This document shows positions 23,601-37,006 of a stretch of 64,000 nucleotides of DNA, in pieces. The DNA comes from Onchidella celtica (lineage: Eukaryota > Mollusca > Gastropoda > Systellommatophora > Onchidiidae): NCBI GenBank assembly GCA_963931925.1, contig OZ007573.1, forward strand, positions 39,406,296-39,470,295, written 5' to 3'. Below the pieces are notes generated by a model that ran no database searches, was not told the DNA's origin, and saw only the letters and a program-made list of their open reading frames with translations. The translations under genes and the position numbers were made by a program. How positions within the stretch are numbered: the first letter of the stretch is position 1; each line of letters starts with the position of its first letter.

Positions 23601-26600
23601 CTGTCCAAGTAAAAGTCAGTGACTTCTTTACAGGCTTCATCTATTGTTAGCATCCTGCATTTGTAGGGACATTTTATTTCAATAATTCCAGTCTGGCCAT
23701 TGTCACACACAACGCCATCTGGACTTGCCCCAAGAAAACTAAAACTTGTACTGGTTACCAGACCTACATCATGAATATGTCGGTTAGGAAAAAGCCGCAA
23801 ATATTCTTCTTTGGCATGCCTTTCGTGCCTTTTGCCATAATCCAAGGAGGCAGCCCCTGCAGCACCACAATAATTTAAAACTTTCCGCAGAAAGCTGTCG
23901 CTCGGTGGACTTTTCCTTTTGAGTATCAACCCAAAATTTGATGCAGTAATGCGGCCCCTCCTTTCCATGAACCATGTCTCACAAGCAGATTGGTCTCTTG
24001 TATTTATTTCAATCTGCTCAGCAGAAATGCTACAATCAGTAAGTTCTTCAAATTCAGAAGGGAGGGTAACTGGGCAGTCTTTCATTGCAGGTCCCTTGTA
24101 GGTGCAGTGTTGTTTTGCTGGCATCCGGGGAGATTGAAATTGTTCAGCCTGTAGAGCAAAAATTAAATCTATAATCAAACTGCATTACATTAAATTCTGG
24201 TTAGTTCAACTGTGCTGGGGATTTAAGATAATGGTAGAGGAAACCGGGTCTTATCCAAAAAGTTGATAAAGAGAACGAGGGAACATAGACATGCCTCTAA
24301 TAGGAGCTATGTGGAGTGCACTGCAGACATATTTATGTATAACAGTATGCACACTGCTTGACATATCTTTTCCTCCATGCAGGGATTTCAGCACTTGATG
24401 TTCTGGCCCTGACGGCTGAGAATGAGCAACTGAAGAGCAAAGTGCGGCAACAGCAGCATCTGCTAGAGGGCAAAGATGAAGAAATTTCTTTTCTTAAACA
24501 GGAAGCCATTGGGAAAATGGACTTTGGGGTCACTAAGGCCACCTGCAGTGAAACCAAATTGAAGGATTTGTTTAAGTTTTATACCGGAATCACATTTCTT
24601 CGTTTTTCTTTCCTACTTACATTTCTAGTGCCAAGTGGTACCATCAAATACTCTTGGAAAGGTGTTTGTGCTGATGCAAAGAAAATGTCCTTATGCGATG
24701 GCTTATTCCTGACACTGTGCAGAATGAGGCATAATTTTAAGCTGAAGGATTTGGCAATGCGCTTTAGGTTAAAGGAAACGTCTGCAAGTCATATATTTAG
24801 ATGTTGGACTGATATTATGTTTAGGAAATTTTCTCAAATGCCCATATGGCCTAATCGAGATGCAATCATTGCAAATATGCCAGCAGAATACAGAAAAGAC
24901 TTTCCCCGGTCACTCATCATCATTGATGGGACAGAATTACGTACTGAGAAGCCCTGTGCCCTTGGCATCCAGAGCCAAATGTACAGTGACTACAAAAGCA
25001 GTACTACATTAAAAGGACTTATTGGATGTGACCCCCGAGGTTCAGTTATATTCGTGTCTGAATTATTCACTGGGTCTATTTCCGACAAAGCAATAACCCA
25101 TCAGTGTGGCTTTTATACAGTTATTGAACGTTTAAAATCTGCAGGATACATCAATGATGGAGATGCTGTCATGGCAGACAAGGGTTTTGAAATTCACGAA
25201 GAATTAGGAAAATTGGGTTTGTTTTTGAATATTCCACCAAAAGCATCATCTGCATCACAGGTGTGTCCTGCAGATACAGCCCTTACACAGAAGATTGCAA
25301 AACATCGTGTACATATTGAGAGAGTTATTAGAAAGATTAAAAATTTCAAAATTGTTTCAGATAGGATCCCCACAACTTTATTCTGCCATGTAAATAAAAT
25401 CTGGTTAAACTGTGCCTGTTTGACACTATTTCAGGATGTATTTGTTAGGGACAAGTCAAAGTAATAGGGTTTCTTCATGACTATGACCATGTACATGTCT
25501 TTGAACCGAAATTATTGTACTGGTGTATAGGTTCGTGACTACATGTGTGTGTTTGTATGAGTGCATGTATGTGTGCATGTATACTTGTGTATGTATGTGT
25601 TTGGGTGTATGCATGGGGATGTAAAGCGGTTCGAGCCCTACGGGGGTGAAGCACTATATAAATTATGCAATTTATTAATATTATTATTATTATTATACTG
25701 CCCAATATTAGATGACTAGAAACAGTATCAAATTTACTGTTGTTAGTATTGCAAAGATACAGCCAGTTTTGCTTCTTCAGTGCCATATTTCAGGCTGATA
25801 TAATTTACATTACATGTACCTGGTACGAGAATGGACAGCCCAGTGGTACTTGACCCATTGGTGTTACCACCCTGGGAATTGGAGGATCCCCAGGCTTAGG
25901 GAGAATGTACTCCAGTGGGGTGCCAGACATGTGTTTTTGTATTTCCTGCAGGTCCTGATCACTGACCTCTGGTAATCTGGAATGTAAAATACAAAACTTA
26001 AATGCTGTTGAGACTAATGATTTAGAAATTCACATTATGTACTGATCTGATGCATTTTGTTGATTTTTCAATGCAGTCGAATTACCTCATGCCAGTCTCT
26101 TTATACCTGATGCAAAACTGCACACCAATCACAATTTGTTATTGTTAAGATACAAACTCATTTGGCAAGTCCTTTGTACTGTGTATTTTAAGACAGGCCT
26201 GTACATGTATATAATATATTCCACAATATCCACATGACTGATTTAATAAATGCAAGGTTTCCACTGGAAGATTTAAAATGGGTTCATATTATTAAGAGTA
26301 CATTTTTATACAACTAGCATGCACACCCGCTCATGTGCGGTGACTAAAAAATATGAGTTTACTTGTTGAAATGTTGCTCGGGGGATTTGCACTGCGAAGC
26401 ATAGATATATAGATATATTTTTAAAAATAATTCACAAGCACCAAAAGCTTTTTGGTGTTTATGTACAAAATAAAAATCATTACTATGTACCAACTTGCTT
26501 GTGTATTATATGGTCATTCAAATGTGTGTGCAGTCTGAATGTTGTATGGGGTGGATGTTGCTTTTATGTGGCTGATTTCTTAGATTGAAATTCAATCAGT

Positions 26601-29319
26601 TTGATCAACAAAAATGAATGGTAGTGGTGAATATGTTAGACTGACCATGTTCCTCAGATATTAACAAATAGGATATGAACTTACTGGTCTGTCTCCATAG
26701 AGCAGATGATTGGTTGCCTTTTTCGGGGAGTCTCAGTGGGTCTAGCCACAACTACTCTGTTCAGTGGAACAGGCCTCAATTTTTCTCCTCGTGGCACATG
26801 CCACTGTTGTGGCATACTGGTGCAGCTGTTCAGTTGCGGCACTCTCTCGAAACCATGGAGCTTAAATGCTGCCAAGGTCTTAAGGAGGCCAACAATATGC
26901 GAACATTTTCCATTGCGTCTGAAATAATACAAACAAATATAACTAATATCATGAAAGTGAAATTAAAGTTACGCAAGTGGCTTGACTACAAGCAAAGAAA
27001 AATATATGGAGACTAGACAAAGTTCACAGAACAGCACAAAGAAATATCAGTTATTATTCACTGTGGTCCATTTATCAAGTGGCCTAGTTCCAATCTTTCT
27101 ACAGTACCTAGCATAGGTAACGGTAGTTAAGTAGGAATAGAGACAGATCTGTCTGTAAAGTGAGCCTCTCTGCCTTCAAACATTTCCCATGGAAGCTCGC
27201 TGTCAATACTTGAACTGTGCAAATTCTATGAATAGAGACATACACATCTGTGAGCCTGTCTGCCTTCAAACATTTCCGATGGAAGCTTGCTCTCAATATT
27301 TGACGTGCAAAATCTAGCACACCTTTCACTTTCACATCCATAGACCGGGCCTAGGCTATGAGTGTGACGGCCTAGATCTATGGAGATCTAGATCTAGATC
27401 TAGCTAGAGCCGTAAAAGCTAGACTAGTCTAGTCTAGTACTGTAGCAGAGATTAACCGAACCTGTTTTGTCCTGAGAATATGGTGAATTGTAAGGAAAAA
27501 GGACTTACCCGATTTTGCAGGAGCAAAAGCTTTCTATCAGCTGTGCCGGGCCGATGGAAATGTTTAATTTGTGAGGCGGCTCCGATTTCCTCATCGACCG
27601 CCAGCACTTTGCCTGAACATCGATGATGGTGGTGCCGTCCTGGCCAGCAAATACCTTGACATCGTGAATGTAGCCTTGTACATAATAGTTTGTACCCTTT
27701 AGAAGGGTGTTTGAGGAAAGGTTGGTGCTGTCAGGCAAATACCCAACCCCTATGTTCTCTGGTACTGGCCCCAAATTATCCCCATCGAGCTGCCTTCCAC
27801 TACTTTCAGCCATGTTTACTCCGTGCTTGTTTGTGAGGGGATACCAATTTGGCTCATCGGTGGCCAGATTTTTTCGCTTGAGTTTAACTATGTATTGAGG
27901 CTGCTATGACAGCGTGAGTTACACTGAAGCCCTGCTTTAAAGCATTTACATCGCGTTGTCCTACACTTTTTGGCACCAGTACAGTTGCATCTTGTGAAGC
28001 CTTGTCCACCTGAAGAGGATTGAGAAATCACCGCCGAGCGCAGTGAAACTATTTTTTCGGTGTTTATGTCGTCAGTGTTTAGAAGACGCTCAGGGCACAG
28101 ATCGAATTGATTTCTGGAATACAGACCACTGAGAATACCAGCTTTTACGGCTATCCTATATTTGTTTGATGCGTTCTTCGACCCTAAGGTTTTCAGCAGA
28201 GGAAACAGGACTGTCAGATGGAGTGGGTGAGAGAGACGTCACATGCTCTTCTGATTGTCCATAAGAACCAGGACTGTCAACATCGTAGGCAGATGGTGTT
28301 TCTGTGGGCGAGGAAGGTCCTGTGGGTAGGTCAATGTCTTGTGCTGATGTGCTTTCAAGTTCGACTGGAAGTAGAACACCGTCTGTCACACCAACTGTTG
28401 CTGTTTCATCACTTGTAGCTTGGATCTGGTTTGCAACCCCATCAGTTTGGGAGAGAGGGTCTTCATTGACAGCAAGAAGATCTTCCTCAGTCTCCATCCG
28501 AGCAATCACTTCCACCGGCAAAGACGAAGTAGTAAGTCCAACACGAGCCTCACAGCCAAACATTGCAGAATATGGAGAGCACTTTATCCCGGAATGAAGA
28601 GCACTATTTTTCTGGAACTGAACAAATTTGATGCCCGTAGGCCAGTCCTGTGAGTCATTCTCGGCCATCCATGCCACCAGCATATCTTTAATATCACCAT
28701 TTACTCGCTCAACCGACCCCTGACTTTGGGGATGGCGAGGCTTACCATGCACCATTTTTAGGTTTGGCCAAACTTCCTTCAGCTCTGTGATGACGTGTGA
28801 AGTGAACTCGGATCCGTTATCGCTTTGGAGAATAGCGGGTGCACCAATGAGAAGAAAAATGTCCAGTAGATGAAAAGCAACCTCTGCAGCTCTTTTAGAC
28901 GCCAAGGCTCGAAGGATGCAAAACTTCGTCAAGTGATCCTGGTACACCATGATCCATTTCTTATTGGATCCACTGTGCATGCTTTGCATGTCAATAAGAT
29001 TCACCTGACCCCTTGAGGAGAATTCCTTGGTGAGTATTGGACGAACGACAACACCCTTCGTCATCGGCCGTTTTCGTTTCTTTTGGCATTCTTGACAGAG
29101 TGACTTGAACAGCTCAACGGCTTTAGTTGGAATGTTTGCATATTTCTTTTGTAGTTCTTTCAGCATCCGGTCTCTTCCACCATGGCCAGTTGAGATGTGG
29201 GCGCTCTTGACAACATCAAACGTCTCCTTGATGCTCACGTAGTAGAGTGGCGACTCCTGTTGTGCCGAACGTCTCTTTATCAGTTTTTCTGTGGGCCCGC
29301 ACTGGAGTACTTCATACCT

Positions 29320-29350
<31 letters not shown>

Positions 29351-32300
29351 TGAGATAAGGAGAGAGAGAGAGAGAGAGGGAGAGACAGACAGACAGACAC
29401 ACAAGTAGAGACCTTCACCATTCGTAAAAAAAATCAAAAATCAAAACACTAAATGAAAGACAACAACAACAAAAAATAAAACGAGAGAGAGAGAGAGGGA
29501 GGAGAGAGAGGGAGAGAGAGAGAGACAGACAGACAGACAGAGACAAAGAGAGAGAGAGAGAGAGAGAGAATTTGTCTGAGACTGACTGAGTAAAATTGTA
29601 TATTGAAGTGAAAACTTACTTCTCCAACAGATAATATCCAAGACGCCCCTTGGCATGGGAATTATCAGCTGCTGCTTTCCAGTCATCAATGTCTTCTGAT
29701 AGTCACAGTTTGGAATTCATCCTTTTTTGTTTTCTTTAAAATGATCCGTGAGCTGTTACAGTGTAAACTTTTCCTCGATAGACATCTTGACTTTGCTTGA
29801 GGAAGGCGAATAATGAAGCGAGACAACCTTATCCAATAAACTTTGATCAAAACAAACACACTGCCAAACTCACCCAATTTCGGTGTCATAACACATTGAC
29901 GGTGCAGAGCAAGCAAGTTTTGTGATGTACTTTCTTGCAAGCACACCAGAGCAAGCACACCAATAACTATTTTAAAGAGGGAACTGAGTCTTATTCAGTG
30001 GCGGGGCTTTTACGCGAATTCACTGAAAGCTCAATAGTAAGAACACGTAAAATGACAGGTCTAATTTTAGAGATTTCGCGTTATCACTAGAAATTTCAGC
30101 AATTACGGGAAGTCCCTGAGTGAATCGGGGATTACGTGGATTTACTAAAATGCTCAGTGATTACTCGTATTCCCTAGGTACGGGTTCTTACTGTAACATA
30201 TATAAATTATCAAATGTAAAAAATTGTCAATGAAAGAAAATTCCAAAGAGAGTATGAATAAAAAATGACTAACTTACCGACTCCAATAGGCGAGATCAGA
30301 GAAAAGAAAAAGACCCACATGAAAGCTTTGATAGGTTTTGTCTTGAAGACCAAGAACAGTTGCATACCCAGGCATAGAGCAACCAGTGATTTATGTATGC
30401 AAATGGCAGTGAACATCTGTAATGATATTAAAGTTAGCCAAACTAATAAAAATTACAAAAAAAACGATTTTATTAAACCAAACAAAATGACTACGTGTAG
30501 ACCGCTGTTCTCAACCTTTTTCAGGCAATCGCCCCCTCAGGCTCCAAATTTTCTTTCCATCGCCCCCTTGTCGCCCTTTTCTCTCTTTTCGCCCCCTTGG
30601 AAATCAAAATCGACCCCCGGGGGGCGATAATGCCCATGTTGAGAACCACTGGTCTAACTCCAGCCATGGATTAGAGTTTGGGTTAGGATTATGTTTGGAT
30701 CTGGGGCCACAATAACATGTTCGTTAGCGAAATGGCCTCTGCAACGTTTTTATAAGTTGGCCACACCACAAAATTTGTCCCACACACAAAGAAGTCTATT
30801 ATAAATACATTGGCAATATGGCTTAAGCAGCTTCTAACGAAAGACAAAACGAAACAATTAGGGTCAGTATAAAAACCAACCAACCAAATTTGGGCGTGCA
30901 TATGGCCATGAACATCTGCACTTGTAATCAAGTCTAGTGAAACATTAAGGCAAAAACTACATGACATCCAACAAGTGTTAAGGTCAATATAAAGACAAAA
31001 CACCTGTGCCATGGGCAGTACTCCGAAACATTGGGACACAAGGCGTGGGTTGGAGCTGGTAGACCTCGAAGTCCTGCACACAGAGTTAACTCTAATATTG
31101 CCTGAAGCGGATTAAATTAGCTAATTTTACAACACTATGATGCCAGAGCCAATGAAATTGGCCTCCTAAAGATATACGATATTTGGAAAGGTTGCCAGGG
31201 CTGCTGACAAAGCCCGATTTTGAGGTAGAGATATACACTTTGTAAGAGCGCCAGATGAATGCGAGCTCCAAATTATCAAGGCTATAGCATTACCAATTGC
31301 AGTTCAAAAACATTTTGTCATCGAGCAGTAATTCCATCTTAGCAAGCAGTGGGGTTAATACATCTCAAGACATGAAAGACAGACTCTCACCTCCCACACA
31401 CTTGACTGCTTAGTTTGCAAACCAACAGCCAGACCGTCAAAAATGGTATGAAATGACATGGCACCCAGTAAAAGAAATGCTCTGAGGGGATTGACATCCA
31501 TCACTTCTAAAATCTGTACCATTTCTTGAGCATGTTCCGCGGCTGTGGAGCACAAAAAGTTAAAGTTTTCTTGGAAATATGATATACCATTTGGCATGAA
31601 TCGTACAAATGAGCTAATTAAACGCTTTTGCCCAGTAGTATGGTTTCAGGTATTTTCGTCTCGGACATGAAATAAATCACCTTTGCAAAGACTTTTAATG
31701 CTCTAGCCGATGTTTCTTTGCAGTTCAGTCACTCATGGAGCTGTGTTCTATACCTTGTTTCGTGTTGCTAGTTTGAATGTGCTACGATGTCAAAATGCAT
31801 GAATGCATTGAAAACGTCTGCAGCACATCGACAAACTAGCAAAAATATTGACTTGAGCTACTTTTCTTTGTTTCAGGAATTCAAGATGAAAAAAATAGAA
31901 AACTCTGATATTCTCTTGATTAGTTTTATCTTCATGGATCTCAGTATAGAAGAATCTGTCTGAAAATCAAACAATATGAGCATAGATTAATTTATTGATG
32001 AATCGAATTTGGGACACGAGATAATGATATTATTAAAATTGATTTTGAAGATTTGGACAAATATGTTAGGACAGTGACAACGTGTGGGTTTGTAATTGTT
32101 TCAGAGGTGGAGTAAACAGTGTCAGTGATGTTTGTAAATATAGAGGAATGAATAGTATTGCACATTAATTTGTAGCCCGACTTGCTGAATGTGAGATCCA
32201 GGCCTAAGTTGGGTATTGACAGATGGGGGTAGAGAGAGAGGAAGAGAGAGAGAGAGAGAGCGAGAAAGAGGAAGAGAATGAGAGGAAAGGGAGCTACTAG

Positions 32301-32490
32301 AGAGGGAGGAGAGGATCAGAGGGAGAGACAGAAAGGACGGAGAGTGAGACAGACAAAGAGACAGAGAGAGTGAGACAGAGAAAGACATGAGAGATGGGTG
32401 AGAAATGGGGGAAGAGGGGACCAGTAAGAGAGAGAGAAAGTGAGACAGAGTAGGCCAAGCGAGATGGAGTGATGGGGGAAAGAGCAAACC

Positions 32491-32540
<50 letters not shown>

Positions 32541-35500
32541 TTAAATGCTGCTGTTATTTACAAGATGTAAAGGAAGTACAAGTCTTACGAATTGTGGCTG
32601 TACTTCAGTACGAGATGGCAGTGACAGCAGTTATTGTACATTATTATTTATATATATTTGTCGTCACAGTGTAAGGCTTTTAGGTAGTGCTAATCGGAGT
32701 GGGAGTAGCACTTGAGAGTTACATTTATTCTGATATCCTCAGATAGAGTATTATTGTTCATCTTATCTTTTAGTGTGATATTACGAACCCTGACCTCATA
32801 TGAAGAGAGTGACTTTTGCTGTGCTATATAAGTATATACATTAGGATAGCTTTGTACAACAAAGGATGGTGGTGGAAAATGTGAGATTTGACATATATTA
32901 TACCAGGCAGAGTTCAACCTTGGCTGGCAAAACTATATTTTATAGGCCCATTGCGGATATCGGCCATTTCAGTTGTAAGGACCGACACATTACAATGACG
33001 ATGGTAGCGTTGATTTTGATTCGTTAGCTCATTTAATATTTGCACTGCGAGCACTTCAGGCGTCGCGAACCAATCGGGGGCGAGCTAAAAAAAGTTCACT
33101 ACAGTAAACAATGACACGTGTGTACACGCACTTGGGAGACGTTCAGTCAATTCTTTCACTTCCTTTTCCTTGTTTACACGAATGGTAGGGAATCTGACCA
33201 ACTTGGATCCATCTTTTCCACCCCTGCAATGCAACCAGCAGGCGTTTTAACCGCTTACACATATCTCGAAGTTACACTCGTCAGCTGATCCACCCGCCAT
33301 TTTGGGCGTCGGAAGTACAAAACAAAAACAGTCTGTGACGTCATTCGTACTGGGCCTATGGCTGTCTGACATAAACAGTGTGAAAAAATGTTGATTCGGC
33401 TACTTTTCGCATTATAAGTCACAGTGTTCCAGAAAGAAATAGTTGTATGTAGCAAAGCCTCGTGAAAGAAACAATACAGAAACGACACAATCAAACACAA
33501 GAGAAAAGGAAAGACAAATCAAGCTTTTGATACATTTACCTTCGTCAGGAAAATAAATGTAACAAGACAGGAAATTAAACAAATAAAAAAAAAATTGTAT
33601 ACAAATAAAAGACCAGAAAAGAACAATACAACACAAAGAGGTATGCGACCGGTGATAGGAAATTGACATCTGCCTTTTTTCGATATTATTTTGTCATTTT
33701 AGCATTACAACGATATGAAGGTAAATTGTTTTAAAAAGGTTTTAGAATAACTTTCAGGGCATAAACTGGGTGTAAATGATAGGCTATGGGGTAGAAAATA
33801 CATTAGTTCCCAAAATAAAATAAAGTGGATTAAAAATAAAAGAATATAAACACGCGTACAGTTAACAGTGGAGAGCGTTCCGCATTTAAAGTCATGTTGT
33901 TTGCAGCTCTCAACCATCTGATGAAATATATTTTGGATGGTTCTTGCGTTAAGAAGCCTGTGGTCATCCTTAGTATAAAATACATGCAACCATGTATACT
34001 ATGATTATTATCACTATCCGCTCAATATTAAACACTGCTATGTTTGATTTAGATCATTAAATATTGAGATGTGGGCTGCCATGCTATGCTCCGCCGTTAT
34101 TTTGAGTAAACTTGGACTTTTGAATTCGGAGAGAGCACGTCGGCACGATGAAGGTTATGTTGTGCTAGGAAAAAGTAAGACAATAAACAAGATATAACAG
34201 ATCGATAGGGCAATAGACCTATTAGAAGCGCTCGACAATTACCCGCCTATTGTGAGTAAAAAGTAATTTAATCATTCAAAGAAATGTTCATCCTAGGAAG
34301 CTATATCAAATCAACTTATCCTCGAAATGTTTACAACATACCTTTCTCCTAAGTGGATGGGAGACGAGTTACATTATATGCAAAAACATGATACTTTAAT
34401 ATTAATTAATGATTATAAAAATATATAATGTCGCAAGGAGACGACTGAAAGACTGTAGTAAATGTTCAACGTTATCACATAAGAGCCTATGATTTCACAG
34501 TGCCATGCGTCGATCTTGGGGCGTGAAAATAAAAGAAAGAAAGAAAGATGGCGTATGCATCTTTTGTGGCACCAAGGGAAACAAACCAATTAATTTCTTA
34601 CGTTTTTCATTCTCTGCGAGTTCAATTTCAACTTCTGGATCATCTGTGCTTGTTTCTGCCATCGCTGACCCGTTGATACTCTGAATAGGCATGGCTGTGG
34701 TGCTTTCTTGGTATTCTGGGGCCTTCTCTACCGTTGTCTGGCAGTTTTCATCCCTGATGCATTGAACAGTTCCTTCCCCTGATACGTACGTCATTGAAAC
34801 AGCCTTAACTCCCTTGACGGAGAGTTCACCATGATCCTCTGCGCTTGCTGGTTTCCCAAGATAGTAAGCTGGGTTGTCCATGCCACGAGTCGCTTCCCCT
34901 GCTTTTGTTTTATCCTCTCTGTGGACACATGAATAGGACACATGGACTGTCTGGGGACACGGTGGTGTAGAGGCATGTCAAGGGTCTCGGGTTCAAAACC
35001 CGGCCGGTGCAGGCATGTTGGAAGTTTGGGATTTTTTTCATATTTTCGTGTCCCTGATCCTATTGGGGGGTAGGATCGAGTACCTAGTCTTCTAGGACAA
35101 GGAGGAAAAAAGGATAAGGGCCTGTGTGCACGTTAAAGATACCTTGGCAGCTGGAAATCGAAAAGAGCAGGCCGAAGAGGCCGCTGCCCGGGCAAGATCA
35201 ATAAAATTCATCCCTAACATTCCCTCCCCCTCCCCCCTCATTCATCTACCCCCCCCCCCCCACATACACACAAAAAAACACCGCACTGTGGCGACGACGT
35301 GCCTTTTCCATTGTAATTGGGCTGCAATGACACAAAGGCAAATTTCCCAAATGGGATTTAAGTAATATGCAAATATAAATACAAATTACAGAAGTGTACA
35401 GTGATACATTTTATTTTCACACATAACTGCAAGAAACAGACTGCCTGATCCAAACCTTGTGAAACATTGAATTAAAAAGGCAAAGAATTTAGATTGATAA

Positions 35501-36942
35501 ATCACTACACTTATCACGAAAACAGTGGATCGTTTCAGATATTGAGCCTATCCTATGGTATGCTACACAAACTGTCCATCGAATTTGCTGCACCGTCCTG
35601 ATAATGGGCGCCCTACGCCAGAATGGGACCAGAAGTCTGGATTGTCAATGAATTCGCGTGTAATTTTAATTGGTCATCTAACTGAATGACATAACAATTT
35701 AGTTAAGGCATGTGGCCAACAGATTTTGGGGAACTGAATTTTGCGGTCTGAATTTGGCCAACATTTTGGGATTGCTCAGTCTAAAAGGCTGTAATTCTCG
35801 CATTCTCGTCGAGTAAGATGGAAAAATATGATCAGAATTTGGTTATTCGCCTCTCTTCACGCATGATAGAAAGATTAGAATGTGCAAGATTTATTTTGTT
35901 CGGTTCAGCAAACTTTTATAACTTGGTACATAAACGTTTCTAACCTTGGCTTGTTGGGGCTGCTAGTATTCTTTTTCCTGGCGTTTTCTCCGGGTTGGGG
36001 AGCTGTGCCATTGTGGTGGGCGTGGCTGTGCCCGTGGGAGCGGCTAGAGTTGTGCAAAAGGCGATGTGCTATCTGTTCTACGATGGCTATGAGGAAAAAT
36101 CCACCAGCCGTGACAGCTTCGTACACCGGGAAATCGATATCAGCACCTACCTGGGAGAAAGTGTGTGGCTTAATGGATGGATGGGTGAATTGTTGGATTG
36201 TCGGGAGGGTGGATGGATGGATGGATGGATGGATGGATGGGCGGACCGACGAATGGATGGGTGGATGGATGGTGAATTGTTGATTGTTGGGCGGATGGAT
36301 GGATGGATGGATGGATGGATGGATGGATGAATGGCTGGAGAATTGTTGATTGTTGGGCGGTTGGATGGATGGATGGTGAATTGTTGATTGTTGGATGGAT
36401 GGATGGATGGATGGATGGATGGATGGATGGATGGGTGGATGCATGAATGGGGGGACCGATGAATAGATGGGTGGATTATTGGATGGATGGATTGTTGATT
36501 GGATGGATGGATGGATGGATGGATGGATGGATCAGACAAAAAGATTACAGAGAATGATCAGAGGTGAGGAACTGAAGACAGCTGAGACAAAACCACTGAA
36601 TGAACAGAACATTTCCTATGACTACATGAACCGGTGCGCTTACGTTTTTAACAGCTACAAACATCTACCTTGGTCTTAAGGTGAAAGACTTTGGTTTTCT
36701 GTGATCTGAGATCACTTTTTTAAAATCATTTCAATTCCCTTGCCCCTGTTTGGTGATAGTATTGAGGCAGTCTCGGGAAGATGACAATCTAGTGCAAGAG
36801 AAAGAGAGAGAGGGGAAGAGAGACAGACAGACAGACGAATACAGAGACAGATATGTAGAGAGATACAAACGAGGACGGAGAAACAGATGGAGAAAAGACA
36901 GGTAGACAGAGGTAAAGGCAGACAGAGGAGATGGAGACAGAG

Positions 36943-37006
<64 letters not shown>

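Larger units (their letters stand above)
20292..30199. mobile_element. ISL2EU-type DNA transposon, about 9.9 kb, with three genes
   Basis: The ends are inverted copies. The outermost tatatatgttacag matches perfectly. A 24-base identical block lies 20 bases inside each end (20314-20337 and 30154-30177), and weaker matching continues for about 140 bases. The element lies in ZIP intron 5, 80 bases from the exon 5 donor. AT-repeat flanks (tatatat and atatata) hide the exact 2- or 4-base target duplication. Inside are a THAP-DDE_4 transposase and a YqaJ nuclease, the gene pair I know for ISL2EU elements, plus an integrase-like gene. Nested inside are a TTAA MITE and an L2/CR1-like tail. The superfamily name rests on recall of the Repbase scheme; the element itself is seen directly. 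Confidence 0.88.

Noticed and set aside
23366-24178. YqaJ frame as viral or bacterial contamination
   Set aside because: It is the last exon of a four-exon gene with good GT-AG sites, and it lies between transposon inverted repeats inside a host intron.
28156-29421. Integrase as part of a full LTR retrotransposon
   Set aside because: No gag, protease, RT or LTR is present near it, and it has introns and a Cys-rich tail, as in KRBA2/Ginger-like genes.
36168-36533. CRISPR-like or satellite array with spacers
   Set aside because: The recurring unit is a tetranucleotide with one duplicated spacer. It is a eukaryotic minisatellite.
35905-36539. Long minus-strand open frames rich in Ile-His-Pro-Ser
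   Set aside because: They read through the (GGAT)n array. Only the C-terminal end of one frame (below 36150) is real ZIP exon 2.
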